A stretch of DNA of 64,000 nucleotides, taken from NCBI GenBank assembly GCA_032718475.1, contig JAUCBJ010006915.1:62001-126000 (forward strand), read 5' to 3'. Origin of the DNA: Nemertoderma westbladi (Eukaryota; Xenacoelomorpha; Nemertodermatida; Nemertodermatidae). The first letter of the stretch is position 1, and each line of letters opens with the position of its first letter. Below, piece after piece: positions 23,801 to 34,599 of the stretch. The notes under the pieces were generated by a model. It was not told where the DNA came from and ran no database searches. It saw only the letters and a program-made list of their open reading frames with translations. Position numbers and translations under genes: made by a program.

Positions 23801-24916
23801 GTGGACGAGAACAGGTTGTGCGACACAGAAATATGGAGGGGGCCGTTACCCCCCATGATATATCCGACGCAACAGAACAGAACAACAGATAGGACGAACG
23901 GACCACACCCAACAGGAGAGTCTGTACAGCATCCATCGAACCCATTGGAAGCACAGGCGATGGGAATGGCTACATTAATCGATGCATTAAAGACCAGGAT
24001 CGAGTTACCACCAGTCGAGCCATTTAAATTCGACAGGAGTAGGCCGGAAGAATACCTGCAATTTCGGCGCATGTACAGCAACGAGATATTAAGTAAGAAC
24101 TTGATGCAGGCGGAGTGCCTAAAATATCTACAAGTGTATACAGGAGGCCCAGCATACGACATTGTGAGGCAGTACCAGGGCATCGAGGGCGGCTTCACGA
24201 CTGCATGGCGGGCACTAGACAGGGAATACGGACACCCAGCCAAGATCATCTGGCAAACCCTGAGAGGTATAACATCGGGTGGCCTACAGGACAACCCCGT
24301 TAGCATAAAGACCTTTGCGAACAAGGTCGAGAAGGCGTTAATCGTGTTGAAGACGCTAGCCACGCCATACGAACTCAACGCATCCAATAACATCACCACG
24401 ATAGCGCAGGCACTGCCGATCTGGCTGCGGAGCAAGTGGAGGAAGATCGCCTTCTCCACCCGGGAGAAGAAAGGTGCGGAGCCAGGGCTGGAGGAAATGT
24501 CAAACTTCCTCAACTATGAAGCCTAGTTGATTACAGACCCAGTCTATAGTGAGGATAGTTTGGGGAAGGCGCCAAAGATCGAATACAACAGGCCTAAACC
24601 CAAACACAATCCTGCAGATCCATTCCCGAGAGTGAGACAGTCGCTACCACACGCGGCCACACAGGGGGCTACAAGCCCACAGTTAGCTGGGAGTAGGGCC
24701 ACACCGTGGCAGGGACAGAAAGAAAATAACACTACAAATAAACCCAATCCCAACGTACCCAGTAGGTCGAATCTAGATAACCAAAACACTAAATCGGTAG
24801 ATATAAATCTACGCGCGATACGTGAAGGACTATACAGGAAACGCTATAATCCAGGATTCGAATGTCAATTACATCGGGACGGAACCCATAAGACCATGAG
24901 TTGTAAGCACTGGTAA
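23801..24916 (+). pseudogene. BEL/Pao Gag capsid-like region and first zinc-knuckle half
   Basis: One phase runs from 23801, interrupted by TAG at 24524-24526 and TAA at 24914-24916. The N-terminal 240 residues show the BEL/Pao Gag pattern LPPVEPFKFD ... YLQFRRMY ... KYLQVYTGGPAYDIV ... WRALDREYGHPAKI. After the TAG there is a Pro/Asn/Gln-rich linker, then FECQLHRDGTHKTMSCKHW, the first Cys/His half of a zinc-binding module completed in the next segment. Two single stops in an otherwise clean frame suggest recent decay or suppressible stops. Confidence 0.8.
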
Positions 24917-26107
24917 GCATTGCCCAAAGAAGATCGTATAGCCTACACAGATGCAAATGGACTATGTCATCGATGTGTGGTAGAAGGACACAGATCCGGA
25001 GAGTGGAGAGAAACAGCAGTTAGAGAGTCCGAGACTGGAGGCCAAACAATGGCTACAAGCACGACATTGGCAAGAAAGAAGAGAAAAGTACTACTCAGGG
25101 TAGTACCAGTGAAGATATCAGGAGAGGGCGGTCAATCAGTAACGACATTAATGCTGGTCGACAGCGGAGCAGCCTTCACGCTGGTGGAGAACTGGGTGGC
25201 CGAAGAGATAGGGCTAAAGACGAGGCCGAATAGAATGGCGGTAACTACTGTCTCAAGTAAGAATGAGGTCCTGGAGATGAGGACGGGGTGGTGCAGGATA
25301 TCAGCGATTGAACCGGGATGCGACTATGGGGCGACCATCGACCCCATCCAGGTGATAGAATCGATAAATATCGACGCCAGGCGACCAACCAACATTGAGG
25401 TCGAACAATATAGATTCCTGGACGGTATCGATTTCTCAATACCAAAGGTGGACGTTAGGAAGGTGTCCATCATAGTAGGAATGGACTGCCCGACGGCCCA
25501 CGAGAGAATTAAGACGGTCTTCGGCGAAGACAGACAGCGGGATCCGAAGGCGAGACTCACGCCATTCGGATGGACACTTAGCGGTCCAGTTAAAACCAAG
25601 ATTCCATCCAGGGTGACGGAGACATCAGGGTGCATGTTACCAGGCACCGTAGACGTTTAGGACGAAGAGGAGAAACAGGAGACAGCAGATAAACCAGACG
25701 GGGAAGTATCAGTAAGAGAGTGGGCGGAGGAGAATGGATTTGATGCGGAAAACTTAGAGGCAATGGGATGGAACAAGGGTCCCAGCAAGTATCGGTATGG
25801 GGATGGAGAGGAGCGGACGGCGAGATGTCCGGAGGACAACCCGGAGGAGTGTCCGGTGGAGTGTCAGGAGGACAATAGTCCGGAGGAGTGTCCGGAGGAG
25901 TATCCGGAGGAGTGTCCGGAAGAGACGCCGGTCCGGTTGAGAGGCATACCGACAAGGGGGAGGTCGAGAAGGAAGACAGGATGGAAAGGGATAGGACTTA
26001 CTATTGTACGTTCTGTTTTGTCTGTTCTTTCACTTTCTTTTCATTCTGCCGCCGGGAGTCAACAAGGTGGGAGGTGGCATTTTGATGCCAAGAGACGAGG
26101 AAGTTAA
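24917..26107 (+). pseudogene. Zinc module, retropepsin (DUF1758-like) and Cys/Glu-rich tail
   Basis: The same phase continues as Gag. LCHRCVVEGHRSGEW completes the Cys/His module, though the last Cys is replaced. The protease follows, with LMLVDSGAAFTLVENWVAEEI (active-site D-S-G at about 25160), then IIVGMDCPTAH and TPFGWTLSGP, all typical of BEL/Pao DUF1758 proteases that cut the Gag-Pol polyprotein. After a TAG at 25658-25660 the phase stays open to 26107, with an unusual run of PEECPEE units (about 25830-25930), a tandem repeat of about 15-18 bp. An RT would be expected next in an autonomous element; none follows. Confidence 0.8.
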
Positions 26108-27517
26108 GAAGGCGGCGGAGAGACCCGATTTTGGGGTGGCAGAAGAGGGAGAACCAATTCCTGGTGAGTTGGAATTGGCGAGAGAGAGTGTGGCGAAGAA
26201 TAAGAGGACGTATAGGGGGGCAGTGGGAGAATGCCTCCTGGAAAGAATCGATGGAAGATCAAGGGGGACATTAGAGTTTAGTCGTCCAATATTTTGGACT
26301 GAGGGGGGTGGGAATGAGGGCGAGACGCCCTTCCCACACAAATAATTATTTAATTAAAATAAATAATAAATAATTAAATAATAAATAAGTAGAAGTTAGA
26401 TAGTAAGTAGAAATATTTAGAAGTATGAAAGTTAGTAGATAGTTAGATAGTAGAAGATAGTAAGTAGTAGTCAGAAGATAATAGAAAGTTAGTAAGTAGT
26501 TAGAAGATTAGTTAACGTTAGAAGTCGGCGGGCATAGGGAGTGTGGTATATAGACATACCACGGGAGTAAGAGGGTACGTAGTACCAAGTTAGGTTAGAA
26601 GTCGGCGGGTATAGGGAGTGTGGCATATAGATAAGGGAGTGTGATATATTAACATGCCACGAGTAGCAGAAGGGTTGTGGGCACCGGAAGCGCCACGTAG
26701 AAAGTAGTAGTAGAGAGGTTGTGGGCACCGGAAGCGCCACGTAGATGGAGGTAGTAGCAGAGAGTGGTTGTGGGCACCACAAGCGCCACGTAGATGGAGG
26801 TAGTAGCAGAGGGTGGTTGTGGACACCAAAAGCGCCACGTAGAAAGTAGTAAGTGGAGTAGACTTAGCAGAGAGTTAGAGAGTTTTAGTTAGAGAACTAG
26901 TTAGAGCTAGTAGGGTTCGAGTTAGTAGAGAGTTGGAGAGTTCTAGTAGAGTTAGGAGTTAGTTAGAGTTAGAGAAGCTAAAAACTAATAAGTAGTAAGA
27001 GAGTTAGATAGTAGGTAGTTAGTAAGCTAGAAAGTTAGAAGATAGTAAGTAGTTAGATTTAGATAAGGTAGATAGTATGATAGCACAGTGGTAACACAAG
27101 AGGTTTAGCGCCTTTGAGGGCAGTATGAGAGGAGTAAAGAGATAGCGAGAGAAGCTGTCGATGAGAGAGAGTGCAGGCGAGTGCGATTCAGGTGTGGGGA
27201 GAGAGTAAGAGCGGAGTTAGAGTGGAGTTAGAGGAGAGTTAGAGTGGGAGATTAGAGTTAGAGTGAGAGAGTTTAAAAATTGTGTGAGAGTCAACAATTG
27301 GCTCGACACGAGACGTCAGATGTCTTGGTGCAAGATAGATGAAGTTGCACCAAGACAGGGTAGCGATATCATACCCAGCGGGAGCGGCCTGGAAAGCCGA
27401 CTCCGAGTAAAAGATAACTCCACCCCACACCCGATAGTAGATCGAGTTCCAGCGGAATTGAAGCGCTTTTTGTGGTTGATGCTATCTTCTCACCGGGAAG
27501 ATAGCATGGGGGGGGAG
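26108..27517. other. Non-coding 3' part of nested element: tandem repeats, hairpin, polypurine tract
   Basis: 26345-26530 and 26860-27060 are long 'gttagatagtagaag'-type low complexity. About 26655-26845 contains four units of about 45-55 bp with 'ggttgtgggcaccggaagcg' and 'ccacgtag'. A perfect 11-bp stem hairpin (atgctatcttc ... gaagatagcat) lies at 27478-27506, directly before the polypurine tract 27508-27517. Purine bias is extreme. No protein motif is seen. Confidence 0.6.
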
Positions 27518-28091
27518 TGTGAGCGGATTCAATTCCGCCTCACCAACCCCCATAAAGTTGGGAAGGGCGCCTTTAAGCTATATTGGGGAGTACGAGGTTG
27601 ATTGCCAATCAACCTCGTATCACCCCCAATAAACGGGGACGAAAAAACCCCAGAGGGCCTCACACAATGGGGGTCAGAGGTTAAGCCTCCGGGGAGAAGG
27701 AAAGTAACAGCAGCGGGGGGGGGGGGGAACACCCTTGCAGAGCTGAAGGCGAGAAGTAGGTTGTCGGCCAATGGGGGGACAGCAGGGCATCAGCTGAGTA
27801 ACACGGCCAAAGGTAGTGTAGTATATTACCGGTCGGTGTTATATCGTTCAGTAGTTTACTCAGTCACTCAGTCATGGCAGTACGGTGACATTTTAAGACC
27901 GTCACCGCCGTCACCAACTATATTATCACACATACCGGTAAACTGTGCTATCTGCTATTGTATCTACATTGTATACCATATCATATTTATATTATTAACA
28001 ACACTGGAACAACAGACTCTCTTTTTCCATCACACGGTGCGGCTGACGCGTACATAAACCAAACTGGTCGGGATCCTCCGATCCCGTCACA
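27518..28091 (+). repeat. 3' LTR, full length (574 bp)
   Basis: It starts TGTGAGCGG after the polypurine tract and ends CGTCACA before the TGTGA target duplication. Start and end form the inverted pair TGTGA/TCACA. The first 355 bp match the left LTR; the last 219 bp are found only here. The target duplication next to CGTCACA confirms the end. Confidence 0.88.
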
Positions 28092-28702
28092 TGTGAAATT
28101 TCAAATCGCGAAGCTCTTTTCCGAATCTGAAGACCTAGAAATTCTACCAATTCGCTATTGACCTTCTTAATCTTTCCTATTTTGAATATCGAATCCAACG
28201 TTTTTATAATCTTATTAACTATAGATGAATTTCCAGCTAATAAAACATCATCAACATGGAGTCCAATAACACCCACTACTTCATCATCACTACTTTTGAA
28301 TATAAATAATGCATTATCCATTTTAGACATTATACCACCAAGTTTCTCTATTTCTTCCTTAACCTTTCCATACCATTGTCTCGAAGTTAAACCGTAAACA
28401 TATTTTCGTAATTTCCATAAAGTTTTAACACCATACGTCAGTGGGACTTTTGGAGGGATTAAGTAAACATCTCAATGTATCTGATGACCCTGCAAAAAGG
28501 CTGTCTTAAAATCAATAACAACTGCCGACCAATCATCATCACTAGCAATTGACAACGCAATTCTCATTGAATACTTAGTAACAGTTGGGGCATAACCTAA
28601 CACATCATCCGTATCCTCAAATCCCCTTGCTACTAAACACGCCTTAGGGTACTTATCCTCCCCATCACCTTTGTATGTCAACACCCACCGTGTCAAAATC
28701 AC
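28092..28702 (-). pseudogene. Copia reverse transcriptase (right part)
   Basis: Minus-strand pieces 28702-28472 and 28470-28092, in two phases, show ACLVARGFEDT, YAPTVTKYSMRIALSIA, VIDFKTAFLQG (first catalytic Asp), VYGLTSRQWYGKVKEEI and GLHVDDVLLAG, the YxDD box in its copia HVDD form. The frame reaches RFEIS at 28097 and then enters the inserted LTR. It continues at 20522 on the far side. Frame changes and stops make it inactive. Confidence 0.9.
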
Positions 28703-28731
28703 AGTAGAAGTAGATTGGATATCATCTCCAT

Positions 28732-30043
28732 TTATTTCTTCAAAGGCATTATTGTCAACCCATGATTTATATTCCTTATATTTGACACTATCAAATTCTT
28801 TGAGTCCTTCTCTTCCTTTGCTTTAACAAACATTGATACAAATCTATCTGGTTCACTTCGCTGGCGTGTCGATCTTCTTAATGATTCCGAATTCCCAAGT
28901 TGAACAGTTGGTTTTCCTGCTGAACCATGTACAAGATCATCAGCATCATTACCACCAACATCTGGTAATTCGTCACTATTTTCGGATTCATCATCATCTG
29001 ACATGTCATTTTTGTTTTCTATCTGAATCATTTCAGTTTCAGGTTTTTCTTGTCCTATATTTCCTGGAATCGCAACATTAAAGTCATAAGTATCTTGGCT
29101 GTTATTCAGCCTCAATTCATCTCGATGACAGCGTAGATACCTACTACCATGTTTTACTAACACTTCAGTTCCATCTTGGCTAAAAACACGCGGTGGACCA
29201 CTCCACTGACGATTGTTACGATGTCGAAAATATACTGACTCACCTTCTATAAACCTAAATTCCGAATTGTTGTAGTTGCAGTTCTTGCAAAGCAAGCCAT
29301 GCGAAGAATCTAATCAATAGTTAAATCTTTCTCTTTCAAACTGACCTTATAATATATCTCCTTTATTGTACCATTGTGTCTTTCTACAACACCATTAGAA
29401 AATGGGCAATAAGGTACTGTTGACAGATGTTCAATGTTTAAATAATCACACATTTCTGTGAAAGAAGCCCAGCAAACTCTCCACCGTTATCAGTCAATAT
29501 GGCTCTTGAATTACCGAATAATGACATCCAGTTATCTAATATACAATGTTGTATTGTTGTGCTTTGCTTATCCTTTATTCTTAGAACCATACTGTAACGT
29601 GTATACATATCAATAATACGAATTACCCAAAAAGAACCACGCAGCTGGTCTTTAATTTGGGTTAAATCAATGGCGAGCATTTCATTAGATTCATTCGCCA
29701 TTATTGGTAGAGTATCTATCGGTTTTGGTTTCATTCGTTTGAAAATTTGACAACTTTCACAATTTTCAATAATTTCAACAATATGATTTTTATCAAATGC
29801 CTGACCACTGTTGGTTAGCAATGAACCCAATTATTCACATGTCGGATGTCCGAATTGGTTATGTAATTTTAGTATAGACTCCTTGTTCAAGTTAACAACT
29901 TGAGCTGATTCACACTCACTCACCTTAGAACTAAACAAATCAATAGTATAGTGTCCAGACTGAATTTCCTTTAGAGATAACAAGTCATTTCTTACAGTCA
30001 TTGTATGGTTCGTAAAGTCAATGATTGCATCTATCTTCTTCAA
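28732..30043 (-). pseudogene. Copia integrase
   Basis: Three minus frames are involved. 30043-29831 ends with the HNQFGHP part of the HHCC zinc site. 29830-29438 adds CESCQIFKR and the catalytic Asp residues in LAIDLTQI and AILTDNGGEF. 29295-28732 is the C-terminal region, beginning near a Cys-rich stretch and holding GPPRVFSQDG, with an acidic Ser/Asp-rich tail. The phase between 29438 and 29295 is broken. The DD part is visible; the Glu of the DDE triad falls in the broken segment. Confidence 0.85.
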
Positions 30044-30093
30044 TGATTCAACTGAAATCAGTAATGGTAGATCACCTGCAATAATCTCTACCT

Positions 30094-30606
30094 TTAAGGT
30101 ATGTTTTTACCCGCAATCCTAATGGGAATTATCGTACAGAGCATAGCCTTGCACTGCTCACCACCTCCAAATGTAAATCCTGCATTTCTATAAAAAATTT
30201 CGACCTCAGCATCACAATTCTTTCTGATCCAACAACTATACATGGAATACCACTTGTAACCTGCCACTGTTTTTGTACAAGCAGTGTCAATTATGCCTCT
30301 TGGCAAAAATTCATATTCCTTCTGATCCACATGCAGACACAACGAATGTGATGATATAACCATGAATGATGCTGATGGTTGTTCTCTACGTTGCTCCTTA
30401 TGTGGACAATCACGATACCAATGCATGGACGAATCGCATATAGTACATCGATATGCTGCTGATGGCCCTGGTCCTGACCTCCTATATTCATTGAAATTAT
30501 TTCCAATCTGACGACCTCGTCCACGCTGATAACCTCCACGAAACGATCTACCACAACTCCCCCCAATTTTGTCTTCTATTCCAAAAACAGCCTTGGTTGT
30601 TCCCAT
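30094..30606 (-). pseudogene. Copia nucleocapsid zinc knuckle and protease
   Basis: The 170-residue frame has a Gly/Arg-rich RNA-binding start, then CTICDSSMHWYRDC, a CX2CX4HX4C knuckle (about 30405-30450). FLPRGIIDTACTKTVAG follows, with D-T-A at the retropepsin active site. It overlaps the Gag frame 30826-30548 in another phase, so a frameshift separates them. Confidence 0.85.
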
Positions 30607-31190
30607 GATTATCCATGCCTAAGCTCTGCGTCTCAATTACCTCTTCCGTCTTAATTACTCGATCACATCCTGTAGCTGATGACATCCCTGAATAAGTTCG
30701 AAGTAACGTCGATTTTATATCATTGAACTTCACTGTCGATGATGCAAGTATCATTCGTCTTTCCCGCTCATCCACATTTGCATTGTATAACAACTCAGAA
30801 GCTAAGACTACATCACTGAGAGTCATACATATTGTCTCATTTCCGCATACAACTTTTCAAATTGCAGAACATAGTCTCTCATTGATGTATGTGACTCCCG
30901 CCTATTTCCTTTAAACTTCATGTATGCTGAATACGCCCTATCATCAGCTGGCGTTTGAAATGCTTCATCTAATAGTTGTAAAAAGGTTTCTAATCCACTA
31001 TCAATATTTAACTCATTCGCAGTTAGATTAAGAGCCCTTTCTTTAGCTCGCCCAACTAAATTGAGGACGACCATCCCGGCTCGCTTTGGAGATGGAATAT
31101 CCGTTACACTACCCCATATTGCCAGCTCTTTCTTCCAATATATGTAATCATCCAACTCAGGATCAATATCTCTATTGTGTATCTATTCAT
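30548..31190 (-). pseudogene. Copia Gag, 5' truncated
   Basis: Frames 31155-30823 and 30826-30548 are in different phases. They show DYIYWKKELAIWGSVTDIP, a copia Gag phrase, then RDYVLQFEKLYAEM and LSDVVLASELLYNA. Upstream of about 31190 the similarity ends within the expected Gag N-terminus and unrelated AT-rich DNA begins. Confidence 0.8.
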
Positions 31191-31645
31191 AAATAAACAA
31201 AATGTTCCAGAACGTTGTGTAATTAATTATTAAATAGAGTAAATGGCCCCCTGTGGATTATAATTCTTGCATTCTTTAAACGCCTATATTAGTCAAGTAG
31301 ACAGTGGTGACCACCACCGTTAATTGGGTTTGACTGCAATTTGTTTTCCTGAAAGTGTTCACTTGTATAAGACATTTGAAATGATGTTAACACAGTCAGC
31401 ATTGAGCATTTTTTTAATAAGAATTATTAATTTTAATTAAGAATATTTAACTTAACTACAGAAGTTTTGCATAGCAACAAAGTTAAATTAACACGAAGAG
31501 CTATTTTTACCTATGGAGACACTGTGCAATATAAATAACGAAAAACTAAGCTTAAAAATATACAAATATAAGGAATAAGCATTATAATGGGTTACAAATT
31601 TTGTAATACATACATAGCGCGGAGTGCACATTTTTGGAGCACATC
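31191..31645. other. No gene seen
   Basis: AT-rich DNA between the truncated copia Gag and the duplicated 3' flank of the nuclease-like pseudogene. No repeat or coding signal is recognised. Confidence 0.4.
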
Positions 31646-32089
31646 ATTGAGGCTAATTAATGCACCGACATACCTCTCTGTCCTCAGTAATACCTGATGC
31701 CATATCAGCTCGCTAATACACTCTACATATGTATCCTCAATAAGCCACGGAAGTATGAGTTTGAATGTAAATTCGTAGCCAACATATTTGGATGTAATGG
31801 CGCTGCTGCTACTACTACTACAACTTTTTGGTCGAGCGTGCTAGAACATTATTGCGCTGCATGATGAGCTTCTGCACAAATGTCTCATTCCTGAAGTAGC
31901 AGTGTTCACCGAAACGGATTTTTGATGTTTATGTAGGGTGATGTTAAGTTTAATAACTGGACCGTTGATGCATATTTCCTGAATTCGGTGACATAACATG
32001 GCATGTACTGGAAGTAATTAGTTTATTTTTGAGATTTGATTTATTTTTGATAATATAATTATTAATTTACAAATTATAACACTCATTGT
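31646..32089. repeat. 3' flank of copy 1, duplicated at 34190-34604
   Basis: Nearly every base from 'catacctctctgtcctcag' (31671) to 'caaattataacactcattg' matches 34201-34604. It includes a (GCT/ACT)n-like tract and 'gatgtttatgtagggtgat'. The duplication therefore spans the gene end and at least 400 bp downstream. No gene is seen in the flank. Confidence 0.8.
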
Positions 32090-34027
32090 TCGCACAGTTT
32101 CCAATACAAATTACAAGGAACCTTTATAGCCTGGCAACTACATCTTGCAGTAGAACAAGGTCTTTGAGAATTGCATCTACAGGATGCTACTGTATTAGTA
32201 ATATAGGCTCTGGAGCCATTGCTGGTACACCTGGATCTGGTTTAAGTTTGTTATCGGCCGACAACATCCAACCAAAGTTTGTTGGTTCTAGTGGTGGCTG
32301 AATAATGTCCCCAGCAGCTCTCCAGAACAATAACTGCAATCTCGCTCTTCTTATATGCTGGACTGCTGAGACATCAGTTGGAGGTAAACTTCGTATCTGA
32401 AATAAATGAGAAATTATAATTTTATTTTGTGCATGATATTTTGCAAAACTAGGTTAGCTTGCTGGAATTAGATGTACAGTAGTGCGAGTATATGCAAAAT
32501 AAAAAGTCACAATACGAGTTCCTGTTCTAGTATTATATATACAGCGCTGGTTGTACACTAATATCGGTTGATCACCCATTAAATTCATAACATAATAATT
32601 ATCTTACCTTTGGGGATGTTTGGTTGTAGTAAACACTTTGTATCTTAGCTCATTCAATTATTTGGGCGCCCCTGCGCCTAAAGACCGATATAGGTTTAAG
32701 AGAAATACATTGCCAGCTTTTAACCAATCATATTCTTCTGCAAAGGGGTCAGTAAACGCGGTCAATGTGCTATTCATAGAAGGGAGCAACTTTAGAGCTG
32801 TCTTCTTTCCTTTACGGAAGGGAAATGAAACAGTATGACAGCCTATGACACTTATCCTTTAATGTTGCAGCTGTATATATGTATGTATGTCAATAACTTT
32901 TCCTGAGAAAGAGAAAGTTATTTTTGTAGCTGGTTTCATATTCCAATAAAAGAACAATAAAAGTAAAAATATATCTGTATCATCCGCAGTAATCTGGATA
33001 TGATTAAATTAATTAATAAACTTCAACATATAACTAATGATTATAACATATCCTTCCTCATGTTTGAATTCCGAGTTATTTTCACCCACTAAGCACAGAT
33101 TTGAATCCTTGTGGTCGTAGGCGTGGTTGCATAATATATCAATGAGTTGCTTTTTGCTGTTTTCACATTTCACGACTGAGTCTCTTGGTGGTAATGTTGT
33201 ATCTGGATTCAAATCGTATTGTTGTCCGCTTCCTTTTGTATTTTTCTGTCTCCGTTCTCTCTCATAAGATTTAGTACTGTTGTGACTGTAGTGATCAAAT
33301 ATAATAAGTGTTTTGTCGTAAGAGTTTGTGTGTATTTAGTGGTGAAGTTTTCACATAAACTTTTCACACTAGATCTACTTGGCCAGTGTATATGGTATAA
33401 TGAGGCATTCCCATCGACCAGTTCCAAGTCTACAGGTTCAAGAGTATCACAATAATGGGCAATGCAAAATAATGCCGATTTTTGGCCACTGCGCATGCAT
33501 CCATTTTCATTGAAAAGTGAGGGAGGAAATGGTGACAGCTCGAAATTGAATAATGTGGCAAACTCGATATGTTGTTGTTGTGCAATAACAAGAAGATGTC
33601 CGTACAGTTTCTCTGAATCGCAATAACTCATTGGTGCTATATCGCACTTGATATGTTTAGCCATTGTAACTACTTCTTGTTTAATGGGTGAGTAGAAGGA
33701 TTCTGGGAGGCCGGATATAAACCTATTTAACCACAGAATTGTCCACATTTACAGCAGGAGAAGCGACATGTCCATCAACAATATTAATCAATTTATTACT
33801 GTAACAGTTCAAGAAAGGATTGGCACTTTTTTCAGAGCAGTTGCTATACTCTTTCTATCCTTTGCGTCAAGTGCTCTCCGTTTCTCGGATTCTTCCCTAT
33901 GTTTACTATTACTTTGACCTGACTTAGGATCTTCATCTAACATCGTTTCTACAGCCATCGAGAACATGTTACTTATGTGGTGTGATAAGACCCAAATGTG
34001 TCTGTTCCTCTGAGAGAGTCTTTCCAA
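32090..34027 (-). pseudogene. Decayed FEN/XPG-like (PIN) nuclease-family gene, copy 1
   Basis: Reading right to left on the minus strand gives RALDAKDRKSIATALKKVPIL (33870-33810), SGLPESFYSPIKQEVVTMA (about 33700), FPPSLFNENGCMRSGQKSAL, LELVDGNASLYHIHWP and, after a frameshift near 33300, KKQLIDILC. HEEGYVIII comes next, then ITADDTDIFLLLLFFYW (about 32950) and IGCHTVSFPFRKGKKTALK (about 32830). The HEE, DDTD and GC(D)-T...GKGTALK pattern is what I know from an uncharacterised, multicopy invertebrate family related to flap nucleases. An intron follows: donor CCAAAG|GTAAGA at about 32605, acceptor TTTATTTCAG at about 32401. The last exon has LPPTDVSAVQHIRRARLQ, TNFGWMLSADNK, PAMAPEP and a Cys-rich tail (SCRCNSQRPCSTARCSC). 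At least three in-frame stops and substituted key residues (EEAD to EEGY, GCD to GCH) mark it as dead. Confidence 0.7.
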
Positions 34028-34190
34028 CTAAGCCACCTTTGGATTTTCCATACCGAATATATGTTTGCTCGCCAAATTGATCTTGGAAGACAGAATTCCA
34101 CACACCATTATGATGACGGCAGATTATTTATTATTACCGAATATATGTTTGCTCGCCAAATTAATCTTGGAAGACAGAATTCCACACACC
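34028..34190. repeat. Tandem duplication of about 90 bp
   Basis: Two copies of 'taccgaatatatgtttgctcgccaaattgatcttggaag...attatgatgac' lie at about 34050-34120 and 34135-34202, at the junction between the two gene copies. This may mark the recombination point of the tandem duplication. Confidence 0.8.
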
Positions 34191-34599
34191 ATTATGATGA
34201 CATACCTCTCTGTCCTCAGTAATACCTGATGCCACGATAATACACTCAAGATTATGCATCCTCAAGACAAGAAGCCTCGGAATTGTGAGTTTGAATGTAA
34301 ATTCGTAGCCAACATATATGGATGTAATGGCGCTGCTACTACTACTACAACTTCTAGATAGAGCGAGCGCAGACATTATGACGCTGCATGATGAGCTTCT
34401 GCACAAATGTCTCATTCCTGAAGTGGCAGTGTTCACCGAAACTGATTTTTGATGTTTATGTAGGGTGATGTTAGGTTTAATAACTGGACCGTTGATGCAT
34501 GTTTACTGAATTCGGTGACATAACTTTGCATTTATTGTAAATAGTTTATTTATGATATTTGATTTATTTTTGATAATATATTAATTTACAAATTATGAC

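Larger units (their letters stand above)
20523..28091 (+). mobile_element. Nested BEL/Pao-like LTR element of 7569 bp with gag-protease but no RT or integrase
   Basis: The element starts TGTGAGCGG (20523) and ends CGTCACA (28091), so it has TG...CA ends. It is flanked by a 5-bp direct repeat TGTGA at 20518-20522 and 28092-28096. The left LTR part 20523-20877 matches 27518-27872 with only a handful of differences (for example near 20580, 20628, 20735 and 20868). A polypurine tract (gggggggag) precedes the right LTR at 27508-27517. The interior encodes a coiled-coil Gag, a capsid-like Gag and a DUF1758-type protease. No RT, RNase H or integrase motif is present in any frame, so it is non-autonomous by content. 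Confidence 0.9.
19999..31190 (-). mobile_element. Copia (Ty1/copia) retrotransposon, 5'-truncated, split by a nested LTR element
   Basis: The minus strand carries, from right to left, Gag (31155-30550), zinc knuckle and protease (30606-30094), integrase (30043-28732), RT (28702-28092) and, beyond the nested element, the RT end and RNase H (20522-19999). This order, with integrase before RT, defines copia. Similarity stops near 31190 within Gag, so the 5' end and LTR are lost, and no 3' LTR is seen left of 19999. Frames are broken at many points. The domain interrupted at 28092/20522 continues smoothly once the insertion and one TGTGA are ignored. Confidence 0.9.

Noticed and set aside
27072-27120. 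A-box-like 'tagcacagtggtaacac' as a tRNA gene
   Set aside because: No B box at the right distance and no stems can be drawn.
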